This document shows positions 1-12,900 of a stretch of DNA of 64,000 nucleotides, piece by piece. A program made the translations under genes and the position numbers. The notes beneath the pieces are model-generated. The model searched no databases. It was given only the letters and a program-made list of their open reading frames with translations, and had not been told where the DNA came from. Position 1 is the first letter of the stretch; each line of letters opens with the position of its first letter. This DNA is from Vanilla planifolia (Eukaryota > Streptophyta > Magnoliopsida > Asparagales > Orchidaceae), in assembly GCA_023846275.1 (NCBI GenBank), contig CM043868.1:19439755-19503754 (forward strand), in the 5' to 3' direction.

Positions 1-3000
1 ATGATTGTCATTGCACTAACTTAGTTGTTGTATCACGTTTCCATTTGAGATATGCATATCTATGTGTAACATTCAAAAATTAAGATAATTATTAAAATAA
101 CTATTTTTAAAATCTAAAATGATCAAATACTTAAATTAACAAGATATAATGACCAAATGATTGATCAAAGAACATGAGAGAGAAAAACTATAATAATTTT
201 TTGTGTCTCTTCATTGGGATAGTTACAAAAAATTAAAATGGAAAAATTTTGTTACAATTAGATACAAACAATTAAAAAGTTATTTAATTGTAGTTAATAC
301 ATGCTTAAATTGTTCTTTAAACACTAGTTTTCAACAGTGTCGTTATTGTCTTGGCTATATTTTGCACAACTTGCTTTTCCTTATTAATAGTTATTGCACT
401 TAGTTGTTGTATCACATTTCTATTTGAGATATGCATATATGTGTGCTTAACATTCCAAAAGTAAGATAATTATTAAAATAATTATTTTTAAAATTTAAAA
501 TTATCAAATACTTAAATTAATGAAATATAATGACCAAAATATTGATTAGAAATCATGAGGAGGGAGAAAACTATAATAATCCTTAGAGATAAGCAGATGT
601 ATTAATAAGTTTTAAGTTTATTATTATTATTTTTTTGTAATAATACACTATAAAATGAAAAGAAAAATGAGCTTAAAAAATTAAGGATATGAATTATTAA
701 GAACTTAATAGTACTAAGTTCATAAAAATCAAAAGTATTTAAACTGAAACAAAATATTAGAGGTAGTATGAACATAATAATAATTTGAGATGTAAATCTT
801 ATAGAGTAGCTTGTGAAATTATTTAGACATTAATACAAAATGTTTGGTTTAAAAATAAAGACCTAAACCTAAACAAGAAAAAATAATATAATAAATTATG
901 CAAGAAGATTACAGACATTGGATGATGGGTAAAGCTCATTAAGTAGTTTCAAATAAAAAGTAGTTCATAAATTTTTTAAGATAATTTGAATTGAAAAAAT
1001 TTTAAAATATGAATATGCTTAAAGTTTTAATTAAAATTCATATTTTTATTTATTTCTAAAACCTACTTAGCAATCTCAATTCGTGGAGGCTATGATTCAA
1101 ATGATGGGAAACATCAAGAGAGAAATGAGGCATGATTGTTTCAAGGAGAGAAAAGGTTGAGTATGTGAGAAGGTGATTCAAGAACCTTACATGGTAAAGC
1201 AATCATGTGATGAAAATTTTTGGGGATTTTTTTGTTAGGGGATTTAGAGAATTTGTAAAGTTATCCTTAGATTATCAAGAGGAGGTTTTCAAAAGAATAT
1301 GAAAATAATTAATGAGAGAGAAAGACGAGGAAGGTTTTAGTAGCTATTTGGAGGAAAGAGGAGAAAGACTTCTTGTAGGAGAAAGAAAAGTAAGTGGAAA
1401 GCCCAAAACTTTGGAAATTTGTAAAGTTTTGTTGCAAGAACACTTCTTAAGGTGTGACAACTACTTTAAAACAAATGTTGACAAATTGTATAATTTGATG
1501 TATCTGTATAATATGTGGTAGTTTGATGACCTTTTAAAATAATATGATTATACTTTAAAAGATATTTTTAGGCTATGTGCCTTGATTTATATGACTTAGT
1601 GGTTGGTAGATATCTATATCCAACTTCTAAATTGATTAGTCAACATGTTATGATTGAATGGAGTATTAAAAATATTTAAGGACTTTATTTTATTCATTTA
1701 AATTGATTAATATAGAAGTATGTTATGAGTATTTTTATAGTTTTTGCTATTGGAACATTTATCATCCTTGGTATAATATATGTTCTTTAGTTGCATGAGA
1801 CTAGGGAAGGGTGTATATTGTTAAATAAATAAAGAAAAATTTAAAGATATATAAAAAGAGATTATAAATGCTAAGAACAAAGGTTAGTATTTAAGAATAA
1901 ATCATTATATTAAAATGAAAAACTTATCATACTACCAAATAGATATATCTTGCTCTTGGATATCATCTGAAAATAAACCTTAATAATGGAACTCAATATT
2001 TGCCTAAAGGTGAAACTTAATTTAAAAAAAAAATAATCAAATATTTTTCCTTTATTGTAAACACTGTTGAATTAAAAGGGCTTATGAACCATAGGTTTAA
2101 ATAAGAATTTCAAATGGAGGTTAGAATAATTATAAAAAAAATTCTAAAAGGATTTAATTAAAAGGGTGAGAGTATTAGATTGGTGTTTTTTAGTATTATT
2201 CCAAATAGATTTGCTTTATATATATTATGATATATTTATTTATTTAGACCTAATATTATATGTTACATTCTTGTTACATAGTTTTGTGAATTAAGTTTGT
2301 TGTAATTGACTTAGTTTATTTGGGTTTAACAATTTCAAAAAATAAAGATACACATCATAGAAATACAAGAAAAACAAGAAAAACAAGAAAGATGCTTTAC
2401 AATTCTTTATTATAGCATGTATAATTGTATTAGTATTTGAATTATTTGATGTATAAGATGCTATTATAATAGTCATATGTACTAGTTTAATAATTAACAA
2501 AATTATTATTTTAGTATCTACTATAAAAATTACTTCAATGTGAATTTAGTCTTTGCAAAAGAAATTTAAACTTATTATTTATTTGAGCATTTATTTGATT
2601 TTAAAATAATAATTTTGTTTATGAAAAAAGATTTTTAAAATAAAAAATTAAAAAATAATGGTTTTTATATGCTAAAAAAGGATTTAAAATTAAGTGGCAA
2701 CAAAATAAGTCCCACAATGTGATTTCATTTTACTTCGACATTTTAATTTATTCATGAAATGGATTTCACAATTTTAATAATGTTATTACCTTGTGATATT
2801 TAGACTAGTCAAGTTGGCCTTACATCAAAAGGATAATATATAGAGCTTTGTGGTCTACTTGAATCATAAGCATTTGAGATATATGAATTAAATGTAAAAA
2901 GGCTTACTAAAGCAATATATGACATTTAGGTTGCTTGAGTCAATGGTAATTGATGTGTTTTTGTGATTATATTTATGATATTTTTAATCTTTGTAATTTT

Positions 3001-3766
3001 TGTTTTTTGCAAATTTAACCCATGGATGAATCATGGATGCATATAAATAGACATTCGTCTGAATATAATAATGTCCTAAACATTTTTGTTTATTTGTTAT
3101 CGTTTAAATTTTGTTAATATATCAAATTAAGATATAAAACAACAAATTCCTTAAAAAATAAAGCCATATACTATAAAATCAAACCAACAAAAACAAAAAA
3201 AAAAAATCACGCACAAAATTATATTATACATGATAATTTTTTGATTGATTTTATTTTTTTATTGGAAAACTGAATAGAAAATATAAATATTAATTTTTCT
3301 ATCATAAATAGAACCAATCAAAGAATGTCTATCAGTTGAGCCCAACTTGATTTTTTAGTAATACACAAGTAAACGATCAAGTGAAAATAAACCATCTATC
3401 TATTAATAAAACAGAAGAAAGTTCACCGATTGCTGCGATGCAGGACAGATTTTATGTAATCCATATCATAAAAAAGAATAACTGGTCAATTTAACCAAGT
3501 TCAAACACAGTTCTTACAATTCTATAACGGAGTTAAAAATAAAATCCGCAATGATATGATTACAAAAATATTGGAAAACAAGTCAAAAAAGGAGTTTAAT
3601 GTTTCCACAGAACTGTTGAGGACCATGACTGACTTAGTCTTCATGGGAAATCCTGCAGGTCATGAAAGATACAAGAAATGTTGGAATTAAAAATCCAGAT
3701 AAAAGATCATAGTTGATATTGAAGGGATGTTCTAGTTTAGTGACAATGTCATGTACAAATTATTAT
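1..3766. other. intergenic AT-rich DNA
   Basis: No coding region, RNA gene or transposon domain recognised. The only structure seen is the degenerate direct repeat at 7-200 and 387-580. Homopolymer A/T runs are common. Confidence 0.6.
7..580. repeat. diverged direct repeat (about 195 bp, offset about 380)
   Basis: The segments at about 7-200 and 387-580 share TTAGTTGTTGTATCAC, GATATGCATAT and the run AAGATAATTATTAAAATAA in the same order, ending in similar GAGAAAAACTATAATAAT sequence. Copies differ by scattered substitutions and small indels. Confidence 0.7.
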
Positions 3767-3772
3767 TTTATT
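3767..3772 (-). terminator. possible poly(A) signal of the PAM71-like gene
   Basis: AATAAA on the minus strand, 143 nt past the stop codon. In AT-rich plant DNA such hexamers are common, so this is only a positional candidate. Confidence 0.3.
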
Positions 3773-3914
3773 ACTCAAAACTGATATCTCAATTACTCAA
3801 ATTTGAATGAATAAAATTTAAATATCAATTATTTTGATAATTATCAAAACAAAGCAAATTCTAAGTTAAAGCAATGAACAAGGGTTTACCAAGGTGACAA
3901 CATTGAGCAATCTG

Positions 3915-3986
3915 CTAACTGATGATTTCAAACATTGTGACACCAGCGAAGACAAGAAAGAGAATTCCTCCAATGTATGCAATAAC
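3915..3986 (-). CDS. PAM71: PAM71-like exon 12 (C-terminus, stop)
   Basis: 72 nt encoding VIAYIGGILFLVFAGVTMFE, then IIS and a TAG stop. This is the usual last helix of the family. Acceptor CATGCAG. Confidence 0.95.
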   Translation of the reverse strand, partial: VIAYIGGILFLVFAGVTMFEIIS

Positions 3987-6900
3987 CTGCATGTAATAAA
4001 AATCACCGATAAAACTATCAACCATTCAATGTGAGCCAAATTGATCAAAAGGCGAAAATTTAATTTTCCTTAGAATTTGCTGCTCATAGCATTCTACCCA
4101 TCGAATTACATGTTGATTTCACACAAACAGATGTTAAGTTTAAGCAGTGGATGGAATTCAATCAAATTAAGAAAACCTTGTCATCCCATTTGTATACTGC
4201 GTTTAAGATTCTGCTAAGTACAAAAGTTGATGAATGTTTTACCTTGTCAGAGACAAATGTTCCCAGGAAAGAACCACCCAAAACTGCTAGCTGTAAAATG
4301 TGAGAAGATTGAGCCATTAAAAGACCAGTAAAGCGGTTAAATGAAGCATTGAAGCATTCAGAGGTATTTGCACTAAAATAACCGGACGTAGGTGTGATTT
4401 TATTTGCATACCTCAAGACAAAATTTGAACTTACATAACAGAAAAAAAAAAAAAAATCAATAGATAAGATTGTTAGTACATTTTTCAATTGTTGTTGGTT
4501 GCATGCTTTTAACTTCATTACTTGAAATATGATAGAATGAACACAATTGGATTGCTTGGAACAAAATGTTTACTACTAGCTTACCACTGCTTTTTGGAAA
4601 ATTGAAGTTTAAAATACAACGAACTAAATAATAGCTTTTGATTTGCTATAATAAATATGTTATCTATAATTTTGTCACTTATAACTTCAAGAATCTGAAT
4701 CAGTTCATGTGGAATTTGTATTGCAAACAACCAAATGAGCCCCTACACTTGAAAATCTTTTCTTGTACTCTATGATATTTGGGCTCTTCACCAAAGCTAA
4801 CCATAGCAGGAATTCATGGCAATGTATGTAACTTAAAGATTAAGTTTTACCAAAGTTGCAAATGCATGGCCAGCCAATGCTCCCCCAATGACTCCAAGAG
4901 GTGAAGAAGCTGCAGCAAGTGCTGTAGACGAAACAATGATATTAAAGCAAGAAATAATTTGACTAAGTTCAAGAGAAAAGATATTTCCCAAATCATTTTA
5001 CAAGGTTAAAGAGAAGATATTCTGAAACCAACCTATTGTAGAGAAAAAAGATTTATCGCCCCATTCAGCAACAAAGACAAGGAGAAAAGTGCTAATCACT
5101 GTATTTGCAGCCGCCATTATTCCTGCTCCATCACCTTGCAAGTTTGATATTGCTAATTCTGCCTGAAAGAAGCACAGGAAAGGAAAAACAACGCTTATTT
5201 AAAAGCACGAGTTATCCTATAAGATGACATACATAAATCTCCATAAGATTGGGATCATTTGCTATATAAAAAAACAGTCTGTTCTTAAATTGTCGCATGG
5301 TTTGAAATGAATAGCATACTCAGGTGATTAACGATATAAACCAAGACGACAAACATATAGAATCAAGTGATCCATTTGAATTAGATGGGGGCAAATTTTA
5401 GTAAAAAAAATGCCTTTCTGATTCCAACTAACAAAAACTCCAAAGTGAACTATGTAATCAAAATCCAAGCATGATGATGGAATTGAAGCTCTGGTTAAAT
5501 AAGAATAGTGACCAAATGTAAAGAGACTCCAATTTCTTGTAGAAGAGTTAGGATCCATTCCAAAAAAATAACCATTAAAACACCAATATTTTGAAGCTAA
5601 ACTAGTCAAAGACATCAACAAGAATAGTATTGGTACCGTTAGCATTGCATACATGAATATCATTATCCATTTTGTCATAAACTAATGAACTGGTGGTATG
5701 GTTTGTTCTAAAAAAAATAGTGCCTTAGCAAGATAGGGCATGTGTACACATCTTGTAGCAATACAATCATAGCACTGTAAATTAGGAAATATTTGCTCTG
5801 ATTTCCTTTATTTTTGTTTCAAATGGAGAAAACTATCTGAGTTTTCATTGGCATCCCCATTTTCATCTTCGCAAAATTTGGGCAAATTTAAATTTCATCT
5901 TCCTCATTAATGATTATTCCAAGAACTGCCTAAATTTTGTGTGGAAATTATGGAGTTATTCCACATGCAAAGTTCTTTTATGCATATGTTCCACAAAGCT
6001 TGAACTAAAGTATCCATATATCAAGTTAAGCCATCATGCCAATTATATACCAATAAGTAGGTATTTCTAAAAATTTTGATAATTTCTTTGCAGTATGAGT
6101 AAAGGCAGGTTATGAGTGGCATATAATGATACTACTACAATATGAAAACACAGCAGCATTAGCCCAAAGAAAGTAACAATAAAAATTGTAGACAAGCTAA
6201 TCAAAGAACCTGTTCACAGGAGTAGCATGAAACTGATAGAAGCTAAATTAAAATGTTTCAGAAATAGCAGAACAAGGAAACTGTCTTAATGAAAGTGTTC
6301 AAGTAATTCATAACGCAAAAAAACTTAACAGATGGTTTACTGCAATTAATATCCAAAACAAAGATTTTTCTAAAGAAACAAAAGCACCTCTTCTTTTTCC
6401 TCTGTCCTGAATTTGTCACCTGAAGCAGCATAAAGCAACGTAGAAATTCCAAAATAAACCTGAATCCAGAGGAAACGTAAAGTGGTTACTTTTAATTCTG
6501 GGTAGACACCCTCCATAGAATTACCTTTTTATTTAATATCATTATACTACTGATTGCCAGTTAATAAATCTTACCAATAGGCACACTGCTGCAAAATCAT
6601 CAATAGGAAAGTCTATATCACCAAGCCTGTAGTTTTTAAAAACATTTTTAATGGACGAGTTGATAGGTAAGTCGGGACTAAGAATCAAAAGTGTATATGA
6701 ACAAAGGTATGCCTTGCAAATTAACAGTACCACCTGAAAGGAAGGACACCATCGACATAATGGAAAGTCTGACCCAGAATGACAGAAACAATAGTCATGA
6801 CCCTGTACAATACATCTCATTATCATGGGGTATGCTATGAGATGATACTAAAAGTGCCATATTAATGATGTGAGCATAAAAGAAAATTTTGTAGGAGTTT

Positions 6901-9900
6901 CACAAGGACTCAGAATGAATGACAACTGAACACAACACAACATAATTCAGAAAAGCCAGAGTTCATTAACTACAGCAATAGCATCAGGAATTATTGCCTT
7001 TGTTCCTGCAAGAACCTAACCATAATACATGGCACCAAGTTCAGTTTCCGAGCATTGATCTGAAAAAGAAATTGTTCCCAGTGAAAGAAATTCTTCTAGC
7101 AAATGCTTAACCTGGACTTGTTCCTGTTTTGTCTTAGGTTCAGCTTGGAAACCTAAACAGTGGTCTGCATGACCCAATCACCCCTGGTAAAGACATTGGA
7201 ATAGATAGATAGATTCTCAAGATATTCTGGGATGCAAAGGGGAGTGAGGGGGATGACTTGAAGGAAATAGGACCTCTTTATACAAGAAGTTCAAATGGGT
7301 TTCAAAGGTGATATATGCAGTTTGTAACTCGCTATGGATAGTCTATTGTCCTTCACGTTAGTGCTTATGGACCTACATATTCTGTTAAATAAACGACAGC
7401 GGGTTACAAAGCTTTCAAGAAAGCAAAAGATTGCCCAAGGAAATTCAAACCTTACATATGCATTACTCCAGAAACACAAATTTATGGGAAAGATCAAATA
7501 AAGTGAACACTAAATTAGAGGGTTAGCAAGTTTAACTTCATATAAGGTGAATAACAAAGGACTGATGGAAGGAATGAGTAATCTAGTTCAACAAAACAAG
7601 CAAATGTTAAATGATACTTAAGAGAGAAGTGATCATTGAGTGATGTATCAAATGTGAAATCATAGATGTAAGGAGTGGTTCTTCATACTTCTGGATGAAG
7701 TGATTCAGGGATTGATGTCAAGATGCTCATCACATTTGTTTATCCCCAAAAGGCTCATCAACAACTTAAGATTATGAGTTCACATATATAACCTCATATC
7801 CCCTTTTGGTGTGACATTATTTATCCTTATATTCCTCTACCAAGACAAGAGCTACTCTTTGCACTAGTGAATCCACCTTTATGACATCATTCAATGATAA
7901 TTTCTATTGTTTTCTTATTGGTCATCACAAGCCCATTAATTTCAATTTTTACTAAGATTGTTGTGAGCTATGGCTTTGATAAGATTATGTCATGACCTAA
8001 TCTCATACATTACCTTTGGTCATTCTATATCAACTTCATGGTTTTGTTTACCAAAAAAAAAAAAAAACTTTTAAAAGTATATTCTTCACATATATAGTCT
8101 AAATTTTTTTCCCTTCATTTTAATATGAAACTATTTATCTATATATCACTCTTTATAAAAGCTTGCTAAAAAAGCCTATCCTTGCACCAATGATTTCACC
8201 TCTAGAGCATCTGATGATCTCTTGTTGTTCTCTTCAATCCCAAACATCATGTTAATGCTCAACTTTGACCACCAACAATTCAACAATGTCTTGGGAGTCA
8301 CAAAGGTTAGGAAACAAAAAATGACATCACCCACCAGTGCACGCTAGTCCACAACTTGCCACAAGGTTTCTATGAAGAGAATTGTCTGAGGTTGACCAGA
8401 ACTGGCCAATACCATATCAATTATGTAGTAATTTTAATAAGATAGTGATGGAGTAAGAAAAAAAAGGAGGGAAATCTTTTTTATAATAGAAGTTGAAATG
8501 TAGTTAGATTCACCAATGAAGTAACTTGTGGATATGAGTGCAACATTGCTTTGGTTAATTTGACAATGTCCAAAATGGAGAAATTATGAAAGGATGCACG
8601 GGAGAATAGACTAGCATCTTTGAAATGCCAAATAGGGATCTTTTTCCTTAAAGGCAATCATCAAGATTCTTGTCAAGTTTGAATTAAATCATCACCCCAT
8701 TCTAATTACAATGCTTCATAATGCTAGCATGAACATAAACAAAAGCCATCTTATGTTTGAAATGATGTGGGACACTCACAAGGACTTTCAAGTTATTGTC
8801 CAATCTGAATGAAACAATCTTTTAAGATTCACCAAAAATCTAGATGAATTGAAGAACATACTTGTAATTTTGTACAAGTTTTAGCAATATCAAACAAAAG
8901 AAATCCATGCACCTCAAATGATTAGCGGAAATTTAGGGAACATGCAAAGTTAGGGGCACAATCCTTTTCTGGATTGGCTAGAAGAGATTATCATAAAGGA
9001 ATTGGAGGCACTGTTACTTCAAGAACTCCTCTGACTATAAAGTCAGAAAGAATTTATTGATTCTTGAGAGTAGAAATATAAAGTATTTTTATTTATTAAC
9101 AATCATTAGAAGAAAAAAGAATAATATTAAGTGACTCAAAGTGTAAGGCAATTGGACAGAGGGCAACAAAAAGCTAAAGGCTCATGTTTAGAAATCTTTC
9201 AAAATCTCTTCAACTAGAAGACAAAGTACAAACACATTCTTGTTTGATCTTATGAATTTCTAGTCTTTCTAAGAGATGTATCACAATAGGTATAAAATGA
9301 AAGATTAGGGGAGGAGGTTTTTGGTGTGGTAAATTCCATGGAAGCATAGAAAAGTATGTTGCCTAGATGACAATTACAATAGACCGCTACTGATAATCAA
9401 GAGGGATAACTATGGATTCAATTGTTGACAATATCAAAAAAAACATTTTTAAGCATGGAGTTTTTTTAAAAGGGTTGAATGTGACAGCCTGTTTTAAACC
9501 CAAAAATTAAAGCATCTGAATTGGTTTCTCAATATAAATCAATTTTCTTTTGTAACATCTCCTTTTAAGATAAGCATGAAGATCATTCTGCAAAGTTTGA
9601 AGGACAGATCATGCTTAAATTGTGGCTCTAAATCAGGGTAGCTTCATAATAAGATTATCCAGGTAAATATAAGTGTGGCACAGGAAACTTAGCATTTACA
9701 TACTATGAAAAAAAAATAAAATGGGAAGAAGTATATGACTGTTAAGGTTAACTTGGAGAAGGCTTATGAAAAACTTAGTTGGGAATTCATTAAGTAATCA
9801 TTGTACTTATTAAATATCTACTAAGCTCACTGATTTTATTATGACATATATCTCTTCATCTTCCACTCATATTCTCTAGAATAAGGGTCTTTCAAGCAAT

Positions 9901-12900
9901 TTTTTGCCATAAAAGGAATAGGACTAGGGGAATCTTTTTCCCCTTATTTTTTTGTTCTAAGCTTGGACATACTGACCCACATTATTCAAGATAAAGTTAG
10001 TTCAGGTGCATAGAGTATCTGGAGATTTCATTTAATGAGATAACAATGGAAGAAAAATGCAAGGTTAGTGAGTTTTGCAACGTGTGTAAAGCAAAAGAAG
10101 AGGTAGGTCTAGGTCACAGGGGCCTAACGTGCTTAAAAAGACTCTTCTTATGAACCTTGTTTGGGAAAAGCTTGAAAACTAAAGGTGGTGGGAAAGATCC
10201 TTAAGTAACAAATTCAAGAAAGGCAAGTGGGCTTTAATGATTGGAAGGGCAGAAATTTTGATTCAAAACATTAGACAAGCATCTACAAGCTATTACCACT
10301 TATTCAAGAAATTGCAAAAGAGAGGTTAAGCAAAAAATGAGGTTCTGAAAAAAATAATTGAATGAACAACAAAGGAATTCTTCAAGACCAAGCATTGGAG
10401 AATCTCGTGGTGGAGGAAGTAAACATGTCATGTGGTTAGTGTTAATGGAAGGAGAAGATATTTACTTAGATTTTTATAGCCAAATCATCATAGAGCTAGA
10501 ACAATTTAGTGAGGCCTCTTCTCATGAAATTAGTTGGATAAAGACAATGGATGGAACATCTCATTAGCTTATGATAACAACTTGTTAGTAGATAATAAAT
10601 AAGCTCCCTCAAATCAAATGTGAAAGGGAATTGAAAGGCAAGGTCCCCAAGAAAATCTGAAGCAGGATAAAAAAACCTAATTAAGCATGAATATAAAAAA
10701 CATGAAACACATAAAGAGCAAATACAATTTGAGTCAAAATTCAAAGATAAAATGTTTAGCATAAATCTGTCAAATGAACCATAATAAAGAGAGCTAGTAA
10801 TGGCCTAAAGAGCTAGTCTTGGACTAATAAAGGAGAATCTAATCAAATAATCATGAAAAATGTTAGACCAATATTTTTCAACCTAAAGTAAAATTTTTAG
10901 AATAACTAAAGAGTTAGGGGTATGAAGTAAAGTAGTGGTAAGTGGCTCATTATGTGTGCCTCATCTAAGTGACACATGGCGGCTTATAGAATATTTCAAG
11001 TTATCAATAATATAAGATTTGAACTTATATAAATATTCATAAAACTATAACTGAAGACATGCCATTACTCATTTTAAGTTATTCTCATTATATTCTTACT
11101 TGATAATTTAGTGTAAGAAAAACTTAATAATTTTTCCTTTCTTTGTAATGCTTTGATGAGTATTGTAAGTAACATTTTAGTTGTGTGTTACACCCTCTCT
11201 TATCTTCATCTCTTCAACTTATTACCTATCTAACTTATTTAAACATCACTTGAATCCCTCCTTTCCACTTTCCTCTCATTTCTTTTCCTTTATACCTTAG
11301 GTCCTGTAGTAACAACACAGGTCTTGTCGTTCAACCAGACTTGAACATAGCTTGTGTGCAATAGCATCCACGCATGCATCACCCACATAGCCTACACACA
11401 ATGGCACCCCAATGCATTTGCATGTAGTAGTGCCCTAGTCAAATTGCATGTCTGTCCATTGCGCCAATACCTACACTGTCGCTCATCCTCCGCACAATTT
11501 TGTAGAATGAGCAATGCTCATATAGTTTCCTTCAATCTTTGAGCCCAATTCCTTTTGGTTTCTCTTCTTCTCCAAAATTTGGTATTAAAGCATAACATTA
11601 TAGTGTTCCATCCACTATGATGATGATAAAATTAACAATAATTAAATTTACTATTTTTATATCTTTTTGATAATAAAGTTTCTTCATTATTTTCTCAATC
11701 AAATGATAACTGAAGTTATAAAAAGAGAATAAATAGAAATGTTTTCAAAAGTAATTGAATACTTGTCTCAAATGACAAATCAATGTCAAGACAAATGCAA
11801 GATGAATTATAACCTTTCAAGAAAAAGATGCAAAATACAATGCAAAGCCTCAAGAATGACATACATGTGCAAATGAAAAATTCTCTCACTCCTATTGAAG
11901 AAATTGAGAAGGACTAGGTCTAAACCCATGTGAGGAAACATGATGATTATCCTTTTGAATTGCTCCCAGATATATTTATTAGACTGATGTTTAACGTTGA
12001 AGATGATCTAGCACATAGGAAATATTAAATTTGGGGACCACAATTGCTATTATTGTTGAAAAAAAATTTTTTTTTAATAAGGCAATATCATCACAACTAA
12101 GATTTCTAATTTGGATTCTTCACACATATTTCTTGAAAGATAAAAAAATAAACCACCCAATGAAGATGTATGGCCCAAAAAAAAAAGAATGTGACAAACC
12201 AATATCACAGTTGGTGGAAAACTAACTTAAATTTAACTTTATATAGCAAAGTTTCTTCTAACAAAGGAATGATATAAGAGAAAAAAAGCTAATTAAGCAT
12301 AAAATAGAGAGCATGAACCATATGTGCAATAAGTATAATTTGTGTAAAAAAATTAAAAACAAAATTTTTATTGAATGCCTTCTACCTTAATTATGAAAAA
12401 GAGAGCCAATTATGGCCAAAAAGCATTAGTCATGAGCTAATCTAAGAGAAAGCAATTAAATAAATATAAAAAATGTTGGATTAGTAATTTCAAACCTAAA
12501 TTAAATTTTTTGGAGCAGTTACACAACTAGAGATATGAAATTAAAGTGATTTTAAGTAGCTTATGATAATTGACTCATGATAAGTGGCACATTTGTGATG
12601 GCTTATAGCAGGTTTCAAGTTATCAATAATTTAAGATTTAAGCTTATATAAATATCCTTAAATCTAGAATAGAATTATTGCTGGTTTTGAATAGTTTTCA
12701 TTGTACTTTTGTTTAGTGTCTTGTTTTTGGATAAAGTTCGATAGTTCCCCTTTATATTTTGATAAGAATAACTCAAAGTACATCATCTACCATGAAATTG
12801 TCACAAAGTGGTACAAAAGAAGGGGTAGATCCCAAGCTTTACCTACACTCAAACCATCAAAAAAGAGTACAATAAGAATAACTCAAAACTAACAAGATCA

